Source: Chelonoidis abingdonii
Lineage: Eukaryota > Chordata > Testudines > Testudinidae
DNA: 64,000 bases
Direction of reading: 5' to 3'
Assembly: GCF_003597395.2 (NCBI RefSeq)
Contig: NC_133774.1
Coordinates: 40,671,735-40,735,734, forward strand
Shown here one piece after another: positions 33,801 through 46,264 of this stretch. The position numbers and the translations under genes are program-made. The stretch's first letter is position 1. The number at the start of each line of letters is the position of its first letter. The notes beneath the pieces are model-generated. The model made no database searches, was not told the origin of the DNA, and saw nothing but the letters and a program-made list of their open reading frames with translations.

Positions 33801-35430
33801 TATTATTGACAACTCTACCATTTTTATCCAGTTTGACTTGTAACCTGTTAAGGTGCAAGAGCAGATTATATATCATGTGCTAAGGCATATTCAAATCGAA
33901 ACTATTAAAAGCTGTAATGTAAGTTGAGAAGCATAAAATATTAATTAATATTTTACAAGGTGAGGTTACTGAACATTCTTATTTCTCTTGGATGTCACTC
34001 AGCTCTCATTTAATCAATGTAACTCTTTCAATTTTACACAAGGGAGAAGGATCAGCCTCTTGAGGACTGCTGGAAGGGTGCTCTTGGGGAAAAGCCCCTG
34101 GATTCACTCTAGAACTCACTCCCTCTTGCGGTCCTTCAGAGTCTAAGTTTATTAGCCTTCATAATATGGCCCAAGGCTCATGTTTTTAGGCAAACCTTTG
34201 CTGGGTAGCTCTGAACCAAAGTATTTGTCTTTCTAATTTCTTTGTTGATGGGTGTATATGTGGTTGGAGAAGGTTCATATTGCTTGCCATTATAAGCATT
34301 TACAAAATGGTTTGTTTTTAATGTGTGTTGTGCCACCATAACTGACTATACTCACAGTAGCACATGAAATAATAGGTATAACATGGTCCTCAGGGCATCT
34401 GATCAGGAGCAGCATATCCAACATCCTTTCTGTCGGCTTGTCTAAAGGGTATCAACCGCACAGAGTATTCTGGCAGAAAATAGACACATTAAAAAAAGTA
34501 TGATGCTTGTCATGTGTGAGGCAAGGCAATGATTTTGTGGCTAGAACAGCAAGACCAATGCTTGGATGATTTTATTTTTAATCTTCAATTAATGAATAAG
34601 GCAGAGAAAAATGTACAACTGGGATGTGGCAAATGGCAAACAAATGGTATCCTTCAGTGGAGCACATTTAATCACTTCATTACATTAATCCAAACTAGGC
34701 TCTCTCTTCAACTTCATCTCCTTCCCCCTCTTCTCTTTATTCTCCCATTATAAAAGGATACATGGAAAAGAAAGGGGGATGGGCAGTTTCTCCTTCTGGA
34801 TGTGGTCTGGACAAACAAGAACAAATAACTGGATGTTTGTCTCTTTCCCCTGCCAAAGATGCAGTTTGCAAATATTTACCACATACAGTAGCTACACAAA
34901 GTAAAGGAGAGAAGGCATGGGGCTCAAGTGAAGGTGTGGGGTTTGGCAGTAGAACAGAACAGAAATCATGCCCACACCTCTGGCATACTCGGTTATACAA
35001 TTTACTGAGTCTTGACAATACTTGGTGATGTGAATGCCATTTATTAGTAAATAGGTGCTTTAAAATGAACTTCTTACTGTCTGTTGCATTCAAAATCATT
35101 ATAGATTTTTAAAGTTTGCCAATGCCCATTGCTGCTATTCTAAAAGCCTCAGCCTTTCACCAGGTCCTACCAGTAAGAAGTGTACATTAAGAAAACAGTA
35201 AGGCCAACATTTGCAAACTTGGATGACTATAACTATGCACCAAAATCACGCTTATGCATTTAAGGCCATGAACTTACAATATTTAAAAAGGGATTGGCTA
35301 TTTATATGGATACCGTCATTACCCAGGGTTGCTATAATTAATAACAAACAAACATTTTGGAAGGGATATTAAATCTTATGCTCCAGGATTAAGCCACTCT
35401 CTGTTGACACTCATAATGAGGCCTATGTGG
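33801..35430. other. No gene recognised
   Basis: AT-rich sequence with overlapping sense and antisense short frames at 34737-35099. None shows a domain. Confidence 0.4.
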
Positions 35431-35560
35431 GTGCTTATTAGCCCATATCTGCCAGCTGCAGGGTTCATATACCTTCCTCTTAAACATCTGGTACTGGCCA
35501 CTGTTGAAAACAGGTTACTAGATTATGGTCCTTGGACATCATCCAGTCTGGCAACACTTG
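35431..35560 (+). mobile_element. CR1 3'-end remnant
   Basis: AACATCTGGTACTGGCCACT, GTTGAAAACAGGTTACTAGA and ATCCAGTCTGGCAA correspond to the CR1 3' untranslated end (compare GCATCTGGCATTGGCCACTG at 18663). It is much diverged and has no terminal octamers. Confidence 0.65.
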
Positions 35561-38500
35561 ATTAAAAAATGCCAGAATTCTTGTAAATATAAAGTAGATA
35601 CCACTCCTAGAAATAGCTACTGTAAGATAAACACTTGAATCTGTCTCCAGCATAGCCTCTAAGCCCCTCAGAAATGGTTACTATCAACTATAAAGGGCAG
35701 AAATATCCTGACTCAAACTGAAGTAGGAAAGAAGGCATGCAAACACCAGCTGAAGCTGGAGGTTTCAAATCCATGTTGTACATCCTGGAGAAATTTGGGG
35801 GCAAACAAAGTGCTTCACAAGCCTGTAGGATAAATCCTGCATGGTGCTGAGTGCCTCCTGTAACATGCTAAAGGCCCTCAGCTGCCACTGTAGTCCACAG
35901 AAGCAGCTAGGGCTTCACCATATTTGAAAACCCAGCCATTCATTTGAGACACTGGTATGGATTTAGGAGTTTAACTCTAGGCAACCCTTTTTTGAAAATC
36001 TTGGGTTAAGTCAATTCTCCTATTTGTGTCTGTCTGATCTAGGATGAATTGGGAAGGAGCCCCAGTAGAGAGATTGGAAGCCCACAATTCAATTTAACAG
36101 GCTTTTTCTTTGCTATTATTCTTGACTATTCTCATCATTACTCTCTCTCCTATTTCTGGAGGCTCGGGGGGGTGTCACTTTTCTGCAATGCGGTGTTACG
36201 AATGTGGCAAAATCACATTCAGTTTAAGCCCATTCAGTCATTTTTGAATAGTTTCTTCAGCCACATTTTTCTGGTACTAGGTACATCAGGTAATGCAGTT
36301 ACCTGTGATACCAAGATATATTCAATACTGATATGCCCCTATTCCTTCTTGCACAACATGTCAAAGTAATTTATCTACACATTTGAATAAGTCATCTATG
36401 CAATCACTCTGCTTCAGGGGGAAATTTAATTTCTTCCAGAAAAGGTTTGCTGGTTGCTATACAGACATGCGTAAGTCAATAAATTGCATCGCCATCCCAG
36501 AATTTTAAAGAAGCTATAGATGTCATCAGAAAATATCCCTTGATATTGTAATTGGTACCGAGATTTAATAACTACAGACATGAAAATTAAACAATTATTG
36601 AGCATGTCTTTCCAGCATTTCTTTTAAATTGTGAAAATGGTATTTCTCCTGTACATTAGGGGTTTTTGTATATGTGTGTATGTGGGGGGGAGGGAACAGA
36701 AGGTTGTTGGTTGTTGTTTTTTTGTTTTTTGCTGCTCCTGCACAGCCAAAGGGCTCTCATTATGACTACTTTAGTAAAAGTCACATTAAGCAGATCTCCT
36801 ACAATTCCCTTCTTTTTCACATAAAGCTGTGCTCAAAGGAACAAACTGAAAGTACCACATTATTCTGCATGGAAATTATGTAGAGGCCATATCAAAGAAC
36901 GACTAGAAATTAAAATGATGGTTTTGAATACCGCATGTTGCGTATGCTGCAGGGAGGAGAGAGGGTAGCGTTGAGTGCATCCCTTAGCGACCAGCCCAAT
37001 GGCTTTGGCTATAAAAATGTGACCTCGGCAGCTTTAAAATGCAGGACCATAAAGGAGCTTAATGGGAGTGTGGGCTGGAGGAAGGGGGACAGTGACAAAG
37101 TCCTCCTTCCTGGTGCAACCAGATTAGTGAGACAGGAAGGAGAAGGGACTAGTTAATTCTGTGACAGGTGGGAACAGTGAAGGTTGGGCTTATGAGGAAA
37201 TATGGCCCCGTAAAGCAAAACTCTCATTTAAAAACTAATTAATAGTTCATACGAATGTAGTTTTAGTGCCACTAAGTTAAAGAATTATTGCAATCAGTGG
37301 ACTGTACCTGATTTCTCCTGTCTGGTTCTGGCCTCTCGCATTCCTAATTAAGGGACTGATCCTGCAGATACTTAGTGGTTCCTACCATGACTGCTGGTCC
37401 TGCTAGGCTAGTCCTTCTTTGATATGGCCTCTATATAATTACACTACTTGGCTTTCTCTCATCAGAGTGTCCCTCTGCAATGGAATGAGTCTCCTAGGGT
37501 TGGCTCTAGGGCCAGAGTCTGCCAGGGATGCAGCATAAATTGGCTACATCACATGCCAGGATCTGTGTCAGGGAGTTAAAACTTTAGGGAAATAACCCTA
37601 ATGGAAATGTTCCTTACCTCCATAGTTTCGGTCCTTTGAGCATATGGATTTTGATCAATATTCTGAAGTGTCCCTGACTGGCTTCCAAGCAGGTTGTATC
37701 TGTTCCATTCAATGAAAGACTAAACACAGATATTTTAGGGCCAGATGTCTTACGGAGCCATTTCTAGTCACACTCTGTACTGTACAGAGTTTCTTGTTTA
37801 GGTCAGCACATCATGCAATACATTTTATCTGTCTACATCATTTTGTGAAGAACATTAGAGTGATAGTGACAATAGTTATATTTTCAAAAAGCTATTGCAA
37901 ATCAGAAGCAGAATACATAGGCATGTCTGCCTCACTTTCAGTGGATTTGCTTACCAATAGAAGGAGGATGGGAGTGGTGGATCATCTAGACATGCACTTT
38001 CCCATATAAACCCAAATGTTTTCTGAGATTCAAGGCAGGAGGCAACAAACTTTAACAAAATCATGAAGTACTGGTTGCTGGAAGTGTTTTTATTTTGACC
38101 TGGAAAATATGCTGAGAACACTGACAGTGTAGCAGAGTGTCTGATCTGTACAATTCGATTTTGGTGAGGGAGAGGGTGCAGAGACCTTGTGAAGGGGTCA
38201 CAGACCTCCTCCCTCTTATGGTTTTGGAAAAACTGCTGCAATTTGGAGCCATCTTCTCTATTCCAATGGCAGGAATAGGTCATCTCTGGCAGGAGTGATA
38301 CAGCAGCATTTATAGAGAAGGTAACTCCATCAGAGGCCTGGAAGCCATCCCAACCCTCCCTTTAGTTCTGTGGTTTCTGTAAGTCACCCCTAACAAATCA
38401 TTGCATGGTTCACATTTACTTACCCAGGGCCAATGCACAAGTGTCTAGGCTTTCTTTCACATTGTCCCTACTTCTGTTTATTGTAGATGACATCAATCAG

Positions 38501-40560
38501 TAAGACTCACTCTCTGTCAGGAACTATACACTTGACACTGTTCTGTGTACATGGCTGTGCTCAGACGAATTAAACTTGTACTCTGACAGCTGGGGGGGAA
38601 GGGGGAACTAGAGGGAACAAGACTATGACCACTGTCCTCATTAGTAGCTATTGGCAAAATCTGCCCTTAACACTTAGTGTGCAAGAATGCAATCAGCCAA
38701 ACCAACTATCATACCACCATTCCCTTCTCCTAACTCCCGTAAGTAACACTATGCAAGAGAAATGAAATGATGGACTTGGATCCATCTTTCTTCCTCCCCA
38801 TCCATGAGACAAACTGGAGCTATTCTAATGAGCTGTATCATATTAGCATGCAGTACAGAGGCATTTTAGGATGTTATTACACAGGTAATATATAAGAAGT
38901 AACCAAAAAAAGCATTGTGGGAAAAGTTACTGTGGAAGAGCACTCAGCTCCTCTCACAGAAAGTAATGATCATATAGATGACTTATCTATCAGCTATCAG
39001 GCATTTGATTTCAAAACTGGAGAATGGACCAAACCCAGAAATGGTTATTTAAACCCTTTCACGCATGGTTCACAGTAAAAGGAGCTTAGACTTGATCCAC
39101 TACTCTTTTTGGTTTTGCAAAATCCATACCTAAGTGACAAGATTTTGTAAAACCAAAACCACATCTGTTTACCCATTACAGCGCTAGGAAGGGGATACTG
39201 AATTCTTTAATCTGGACAATCCCAACCGTTTGTCGTTCAGATAAAACTGACCTATCCCTGGGTTTTACTTTATAAATCGAAATCCAAAAGGATGCCATTT
39301 TGCAAGATGAAAACAAAATCCAAGCTTTCGTGGCCCATGGCAAGTCAGGCATGGTAGCAATAAGAAAACAAACAAATAAATAAAAATTGAAGTCTGTACC
39401 TTTCTACAGTGTATTTTATGATTTCACACGTTCTTTTGTAATTGGCATTTTCTTCTCATTAAATATAGAATAATACATTTTCTCTTATTGAATCCAAGGG
39501 TGCATTTCAAGCAAACAATTTCAGTGATGTTATAACCCTCAAAAACTCTGTGTGAGAAGTTTATGAACAGGAGCAGATAGCTGAGATTAAACTACTGGCT
39601 TGGGATTTAGTAAAATCATGTACTGTTATTTGGATGATTGTGCTCTGGAATAATTGTTTCAATCATATTGAGTACCATAAGACTCTAGAAATTAAATAAT
39701 TTATAATTAATATTAAGTTAAATAATATAAGCAGCCAACCTAATGAATAATGAACTGCATTCTGACTGGAGGAAAACAGATATTAACCTGTAGGGAACAA
39801 CTGCGTTTCCTACTTAACTCTCCAGGGTTGCTACAGAAGCAATTTTAAGTATATTGTTGCTGTTATAAACTGATGAATGGAAGTTACAAGATGTGTATCC
39901 GCAAAACTCCATTGCTGACCATGGTAGACTTGGGTTTGGAATACTAAAATAAATCATAGAAAAGATTAGTAGCTAAGCTTTTAGACAATTAAAATATATG
40001 TAAATTGTGATGCTGAAGGAATTAATCACACCAACAGATGTCTGGTAGGCTGTTAATATGAGTGAAAAGGATCTTTTTCTTTCTAGAAAAACCATACCTT
40101 GTAGAATACAGGAGTGCCATAGGCACCACCAAACATGAAGATCTGCGCATCAGCTGGCAAGGAAACTTTTCCGAAAGTTTGATGTGTATCCAAATTTTGC
40201 CTCTTTGTCTATCTCAGTAATATGTCTAACTAAAACCATGGATCGGAATACTGCTGAACAACAGGGAAACTTGAATCCAGATCTGAGTTTTTTGGGTTAG
40301 GGAATCTTCAGTGTCAACAGTTATGACTATGACACAGTCTGGTATGTTTCAAGTTTTTTTCCTTGTGAAGGGCCTGCGAAATATACTCACCATAAATAGA
40401 TTGGTAGGGCTGAAAAGACAAGTATCAAGACTCCACTTCTGCAGCAGGAAGCTGAGGACTTAAAGGTATACCCATCAAACTTAACTAACCCATTTTACAT
40501 AAAGTATGTGTAAGTTCTCCTGCTTGAGAAGGAATTTGAACATAGGTCTGCCCTGTTGTA
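35561..40560. other. 5 kb without a recognisable gene or repeat
   Basis: The longest unannotated stretch in this half. It is AT-rich. The short frames (for example 36049-36369 plus, 37951-38283 minus) have no domain signature. I saw no tandem repeat, inverted repeat or transposon terminus. Confidence 0.4.
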
Positions 40561-41050
40561 GGAGAGCACCCTGTAACGTTAGTGGGAGGCTACAGGCCTA
40601 CCCTGAGTGCTCTGCAAGAACGAGGCCCACACACTCCGTGAGTTATTGGCTTTAATGAAGGTAACGTGACACACCTGCAACGGGGACTCTGGGCGTTGCT
40701 GTCACGGAGGTGGGGAACCCAGCACCAAAGCTCAGCTCGGCCTGGGTCGGAGTCCAAAGGTGGGACCGGGAGCATACAGCTATGTATACACAATACAAAG
40801 CAACTCATACATATGCAAGAAGGGACTTCCCACAGGCTATGTCTGCCCTTTGGCCTAAGGCCATACAAACTGGATTCAACCAGTTAAAAGCAAGTTATAA
40901 CTGGCATCCCATGTCCTACAATGATCGGCCACTTAGCAAGCAGGGGCTTTTCACAAGGCCGCCAAGAAAGCGGAAATACCCTAGCTAGGCCATGACGCAG
41001 TCTTTCGAGTCCTACACACCACTGAGTTATGGGATATTAGAGGTCAGGTC
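40561..41050. other. Unassigned CpG-retaining segment
   Basis: It has more CpG than its surroundings (ACGAGGCCC, CACGGAGGTG, CTCGGCCTGGGTCGGAG, CGATCGG-like words). Overlapping frames 40666-40887 and 40710-40988 (plus) and 40590-40868 (minus) show no domain. A fairly young repeat of unknown family is my guess. Confidence 0.35.
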
Positions 41051-41094
41051 TTTCTCAAACTCTTCTGGTTAAGCGAGTCTCTTTTTATCAATAA

Positions 41095-41215
41095 CAGTCA
41101 TTGGAGCAGGGATCGGAACTTGGGTCATCCACATCCTAAGTGAGTGCCCTCACCCAAGTGGGCTGTAGAGTCATTCTCACACTCTTTCCCTGGCCCAATA
41201 ACTATTAATTTTCAT
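41095..41215. repeat. tRNA-like module related to 26816-28019
   Basis: CATTGGAGCAGGGATCGGAA, TTGGGTCATCCACATCCTAA and GTGAGTGCCCTCACCCAAGT parallel the reversed tRNA-like modules in the 1.2 kb element (TTGGAGCAGGGACATGAGCC...GAGTACCCTCACTAAC). It is a fragment of the same or a related repeat. Confidence 0.55.
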
Positions 41216-41282
41216 CCATAGTGATAATTCATTGTCACCCACAATGATTTCTTATTTGCCTTGTGATGTTGGAACCCTTAGG

Positions 41283-41480
41283 GTTCAGGAGTGAAGGGGT
41301 GTTAAGCGATTCTCTAAAACCATGAGGGCTAGAAACTTTACTTTTTATTTTAAACTAAAGCTGAAGTGCTTGCAGATTTGTGTTAATCCACGAGCTGGAG
41401 CCTTACGAAAAAAACCACATGGTGAAATGCATGATAAAATTGCAAGAATTGACAATAATGCTCTGCAACCTTATTCTGCC
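41283..41480 (+). repeat. Repeat fragment shared with 52990-53110
   Basis: ATGAGGGCTAGAAACTTTAC, TTTTTATTTTAAACTAAAGC and GCTGGAGCCTTACGAAAAAA parallel ATAAGGGCTAGAAACTTACC, TTTTCTTTAGATGAAAGCTG and CGGAGCTACACCTTTGAGAA in the MITE near 53 kb. It appears to be a partial copy of that element. Confidence 0.6.
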
Positions 41481-42058
41481 CCCTCCCAAAAGGGGAAACG
41501 TCTTTGGCATTTGATCCATTCAGAAGGTCTTTCCCAGATTCATTGGGTACGTCTGAGGACCTGGGTGGAGAAGGACATAAATCATTAAAATAATCTTTAA
41601 TAATGAACAAAACTATAAGAATCCAAGTCCACTTGTGAATAATTTGCAAATAGACAGTAAGATAAATTCACTGAAGAAGTCTGTCCAGCTGAATAGAAAC
41701 CAAGGCCTGTCTACACTACAAGTTTATTTCGAATTTAGCAGCGTTAAACCGAATTAATGCAGCACCCGTCCACACAACGAAGCCCTTTATTTCGATATAA
41801 ATGGCTCTTAATATCGATATCTGTACTCCTCCCTGACAAGGGGAGTAGTGCTGAAATCAGTATTGCCATTTTGGATTAGGATTAGTGTGGCCGCAATTCG
41901 ATGGTATTGGCCTCCAGGAGCTATCCCACAGTGCACCATTGTGACCGCTCTGGACAGCAATCTGAATTCGGATGCACTGGCCAGGTAGACAGGAAAAGCC
42001 CCACAAACTTTTAAATTTCATTTCCTGTTTGCCCAGCATGGAGCTCTGATCAGCACGG

Positions 42059-42286
42059 GTGGCGATGCAGTCCCAGAATCTAAAAAGAGCTCCGGCATGG
42101 ACAGTAAGAGAGATACTGAATCTGATCTCTGTATGGAGAGATGAATCTGTTCCATCAGAAGTCCATTCCAATAGACGAAATGCCAAAACATTTGAAAAAA
42201 TCTCCAAGGCTATGATGGACAGAGGCCACAACAGGGACTCAACACAGTGCTGCGTGAAACTTAAGGAGCTGAGAGAAGCATACTAG
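42059..42286 (+). pseudogene. Myb/SANT-like DNA-binding ORF of a Harbinger element
   Basis: The 75-codon product begins MAMQSQNLKRAPAWTVREIL and continues NLISVWRDESVPSEVHSNRR, IFEKISKAM-like KTFEKISKAMMDRGHNRDST and CCVKLKELREAY. This is the trihelix Myb/SANT-like domain that PIF/Harbinger elements encode next to the transposase. In the family the accessory protein binds the element's ends and imports the transposase into the nucleus. A TAG stop follows AY where related proteins continue QKTKE; the downstream codons AKE*NGCS keep traces of this. The acidic and C-terminal parts are missing, as is any transposase frame nearby, so it is a dead remnant of a non-autonomous derivative. Confidence 0.82.
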
Positions 42287-42583
42287 AAAGCCAAAGAATG
42301 AAATGGATGTTCACAGAGGGAGGGGCGACTGATGACTGTAGCTATCCCACAGTTCCCGCACTCTCTGAAAGCCATTTGAATTCTTGGCTGAGCTCCCAAA
42401 GTCTGAAGGGTTAAAAACATTGTTGCCGGTGGTTCAGGGTATATGTCGTCAGCCTGCCCCCCGCCCTCTTGAAAGCAAAGGGAAAAAAAATCATTTCTCA
42501 CCTTTTTTCAATGTCACCGTATGTCTACTGGATGCTGCTGGCAGACACGGTGCTGCAGTGCTACACAGCAGCATCCCCTTCCT

Positions 42584-43645
42584 CATAGACTCATAGACTC
42601 TAAGGTCAGAAGGGACCAATATGATCATCTAGTCTGACCTCCTGCACAAAGCAGGCCACAGAATCCTACCCATCCACTTCTATAACAAACCCCTAACCAT
42701 GACTGAGTTATTGAAATCCTCAAAATTGTGATTTGAAGACCTCAACTGAGAGAACCACCACAAGTGACCTATGCCCACGCTGGCAGAGGAAGGCGAAAAC
42801 CTCCAGGGCTCTGCCAATCTGCCCTGGAGAAAATTCCTTCCCGACCCAATATGGCATCAGCTAAACCCTGAGCATGTGGCAAGATTCACCAGCAGCACCA
42901 GGAAAGAATTCTCTGCAGTAACTCAGATCCCATCCCATCTAACATCCCATCACAGACACTGGCATACTTGCCTGCTGATAATCAAAGATCATTGCCAAAA
43001 TTAAGCTATCCCATCAACCATCCCTTCCATAAACTTATCAAGCTAGTCTTAAAGCCAGATGTGTTTTGCGCCCCACTACTCCCCTTGGAAGCTGTTCCAG
43101 AACTTCACTCTCTAATGGTTAGAACCTTCGTCTAATTTCAAGTCTAACATTCTAGTGTCCAGTTTTATACCCATTTGTTCTTGTGTCTACATTGGTACTA
43201 AGCAAAATAATCCTCTGATATATTTATTAAAGAGCAGCATATCCCCTCAACCTTCTTTGTTAGGCTAAACAAGCAAGCTCTTTGAATCTCCTTTCATAAG
43301 GCAGGTTTTCCATCCTCGGATCATCCTAGTAGCCCGTCTCTGAACCTATTCCAGTTTGATCATCCTCTTAAACATGTGAGACCAGAATGCACACAGTATT
43401 CCAAAATGAGGTCTCACAAGTGCCTTATATACGGTACTAACACCTCCTTACTTTGCTGGAAATACCTCACCTGATGCATCCTAAAACCGCATTAGCTTTT
43501 TTAACGGCCATATCACATTGGCGGCTCATAGTCATCCTGTGATCAACCTATACTCCAAGGTCCTTCTCCTCCTCTGTTGCTTCCAACTGATGTATCCCCA
43601 ATTTATAACTAGAATTCTTATTATTAATCCCTAAATGCCTAAATC
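42584..43645 (-). mobile_element. CR1 LINE 3' copy inserted in the Harbinger derivative
   Basis: It begins with the terminal repeat CATAGACTCATAGACTC (3' end) and AAGGTCAGAAGGGACCAATA. It then has TCATCTAGTCTGACCTCCTG, AATTCCTTCCCGACCC and, reversed, the reverse-transcriptase end: CTGAACCTATTCCAGTTTGA, TCCAAAATGAGGTCTCACAA and TATACTCCAAGGTCCTTCTC. It is 5'-truncated near 43645. Harbinger text stands on both sides, so the LINE came later. No intact frame. Confidence 0.9.
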
Positions 43646-44869
43646 CCTTTCCTTCCCTTGCGGATGGCAGATGGTAGAGTAGGACTGATAACCATCCTCA
43701 TCATCCTGTGAGTGCTCCTGGCTGGCTTTGGTGAGGTCGGTCGGGGGCGCTGGGGCAGAAATGGGAATGACTCCCGGTCATTCTCTTCTTTAAGTTATGT
43801 CCCCTGAAGATTCACTCCTGCCTGAAATATCATAGCAGCCGCAGGCTGCCTCCCCTCCCCGCTTTGACCTCTGCTTGCAGAGGCAATAAAGTCAGTGTTG
43901 TTTCTTATTCCTGCATTATTTATTACTTCATCACACAAATGGGGGGGACACTGCCACGGTAGCCCAGGAGGGGTGGGGGAGGAGGGAAGCAACGGATGGG
44001 GTTGTTGCAGGGGCACCCCCTAGAATGGCATGCAGCTCATCATTTCTGTGGGATCTCTGGGGCTCTGACACGGAGCAGCCATTTGCCTCTCTGGTTCTTT
44101 AGTAGGCTTGCCTGATATTCTAGGCAGGACTGACTGTCCCTTTAAACAAAATCTAAAGACGAGAATGACCTGGGGAGTCATTCCTATTTTTGTCCATGCA
44201 CCTCCAGCCTACCTCACTGAGGCCAGCCAAGAGCACCCATGACAGCAGCAGACAGTACAGTATAACTGTTAACCATCATTGTCAACTTGCAAAGCAGCAG
44301 ACGGTACAGTAGAGTCGGTAACCGTCTTTGCTAACTTGCAAAAGGCAAGGGGATGCTGCTGTGTAGCACTGCAGTACCGCGTCTGTTAGCAAAATCCAGT
44401 AGACATATGGTGACAGTGAAAAAAGGCTGAACGGGCTCCATGATTTGCTGTGCTATGGCGTCTGTCTGGGCAATCCAGGGAAAAGGGCGCAAAATGATTG
44501 TCTGCTGTTGCTTCCGGAGGGAGGATTGACTACAACATTTACCCAGAATCACTCACGACACCTGTTTTTGCCCCATCCTGCGATTGGTATCACAACCCAA
44601 ATTCAATGGGTGGGGGAGACTGCAGACTATGGGGATAGCTATGGTAAGATAGAGCGTGTCATCCCCTCACAGGAAGGCCAATGACGACTCTTTGTGTAAG
44701 AGTAAGACGCCCTAGCCTCGGTACATGGATTCGCACGCACCCACTGAGAGAGTAAATGAGTCTTTGAGGGGCCTAGTGCGCTCAAGGTGCACAATCGACT
44801 TTATCCAAATCTTCTTTAGATGCCGAAGAATAGCAGGTAATTCTGAGATCACACACATCCGAGGAAAAT

Positions 44870-45868
44870 AATCACATGCGAGTATTGATAGCTCGCATAC
44901 TTCTCAAGTACCAGACTATAATAGGATATTAAATCGGACATACCGTATTGAGAGAAAGGGATAATATTGCCAAAAGAAGCGTACAGCATACAGATAGTGG
45001 AGACGACCACGATATTTCACTTAGCAATCAGTGCGTCCTCAGAGAGATGGCACTATTCTGTTGAGAGAGCTGAAATAGCTGAGTTGATCTTACCAAAACA
45101 TTCTGTTCAGAAACCAACTCTAGCCCTTGGGCGCACAAAATGTTTATAACTGCAGGATAAGATAGTGGGAGAGCACTAGACAAAGCTCCTAATCCATCCA
45201 CACTTTTCCTGCAGCTTGGTCCTCTACAACGGTCCTGCCATTCACATCACCCCTGTGTTCCCACGTGCTAGAAGCTGATGACTCAGAATCACCCAACACT
45301 GACGGAACGACGACACGCGAGACGATACAATAATCCTTGCCGAGCTAAATGTGGAGGGGAGCATGAGGGTCCGACAGGCACCAAAGAGATTGCTGCCAGC
45401 CAGACATTCAACACTAATATGAGTGCTGAGAGTGTTACGGCAAACAGGTAATCTAGGGTTATATATGCTCCCACCTGAACGCCTCGAAACTATAATGATG
45501 CCGCCGACTAAACTCCGGCCCTTTGCCACATAAGCATGTACAATAATGCGCAGAGATTAACCACGCACAGCAATGGGACATCGGTGTCCCTCTGCTGCAA
45601 TGCTTGAGTATTCAAAACATCCACGAGAGGTGTCATTCGTGAACGTTGGTATGTAATAAGATTCTTTCTGCTACTGAATCGTGAGGTTGGTGATATGAAG
45701 CCTCAACTCTTGTTGAGTTCCTTTATGAAGAAAGTCTTTGAGTCCTACAGGCACATCTACAAGGCTACAGAAGTACTAAATGCAATAAGGACAACTGAGA
45801 GCAGCCCATATAGTATTGCCGGTAAAAAAATAAGGTTTGTGAACTAATTTGTCAATAAGACATTAAGC
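44870..45868. other. Anomalous unassigned stretch, CpG-retaining
   Basis: No family is recognisable. CpG is frequent for this window (for example seven in 45301-45360), word usage differs from the AT-rich surroundings, and the Harbinger terminus next to it degenerates abruptly into similar text from about 44660. Short frames such as 45242-45529 (minus) have no domain. Sequencing or gap-fill error, or foreign or very young sequence, are both possible. Confidence 0.4.
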
Positions 45869-45869
45869 C

Positions 45870-46264
45870 AGCGTCGAGCCTTAGCCCATGGAGTGAACGT
45901 AGGCCCGCGCCGCCCTCAAGGGGTTGCCGAGCGTAGTGTGGTGTAGGGGTGGGGCAGGAGCGACGACCCAGGTGTTTTGAGGCACCCCACACAGGGCGGG
46001 TGCGCTGGCCGCGGCTCGCGCTCTGTCTGGGCCGGCGAAGCTGGCGGGGGGGTCCTTCCGCTGCTCCTGGGCCTTCGGGGCCACATGGGTCGGGCAGCAG
46101 GTCCCGGAGTGAGTGAAGGACCCGCCGCAGAATTGCTGACGACGACCCAGAACGCGGAAGGACCCCCCGCCACTGAATTGCCGCCAAGGGTGGCAAAATG
46201 CCACCCTCCCAAATCCTGGCACCCTAGGCAACTGCCTAGGTCACCTAAATGGAAGCGCCGGCCC
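45870..46264. mobile_element. GC-rich hAT terminal segment / MITE
   Basis: It ends in TAAATGGAAGCGCCGGCCCT with G at 46264, the right terminus of a common turtle hAT family (reversed: CAGGGCCGGCGCTTCCATTT). Internal inverted text (GGGGGTCCTTCCGC at 46047 against GCGGAAGGACCCCCC at 46155) forms long GC-rich stems. The matching opposite terminus was not found. The large open frames on both strands (45852-46231) come from the high GC content. Confidence 0.65.

Larger units (their letters stand above)
41701..44830 (+). mobile_element. Palindromic Harbinger derivative with CR1 insertion
   Basis: The left end AGGCCTGTCTACACTACAAG is followed by TTATTTCGATATAAATGGCT and CTATCCCACAGTGCACCATT. The plus arm (to about 43835) is repeated in reverse from about 44090 to 44650: for example CACCGTATGTCTACTGGATG at 42516 against the reverse of CCAGTAGACATATGGTGACA at 44396, and GGTGAGGTCGG at 43730 against CCTACCTCACTGAGGCC at 44210. 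The right terminal region (CTCGGTACATGGATTCGCAC, AATCGACTTTATCC) is still visible to about 44830 but badly scrambled. The family, PIF/Harbinger, follows from the Myb-like ORF and from remembered turtle elements with this text. Confidence 0.78.
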
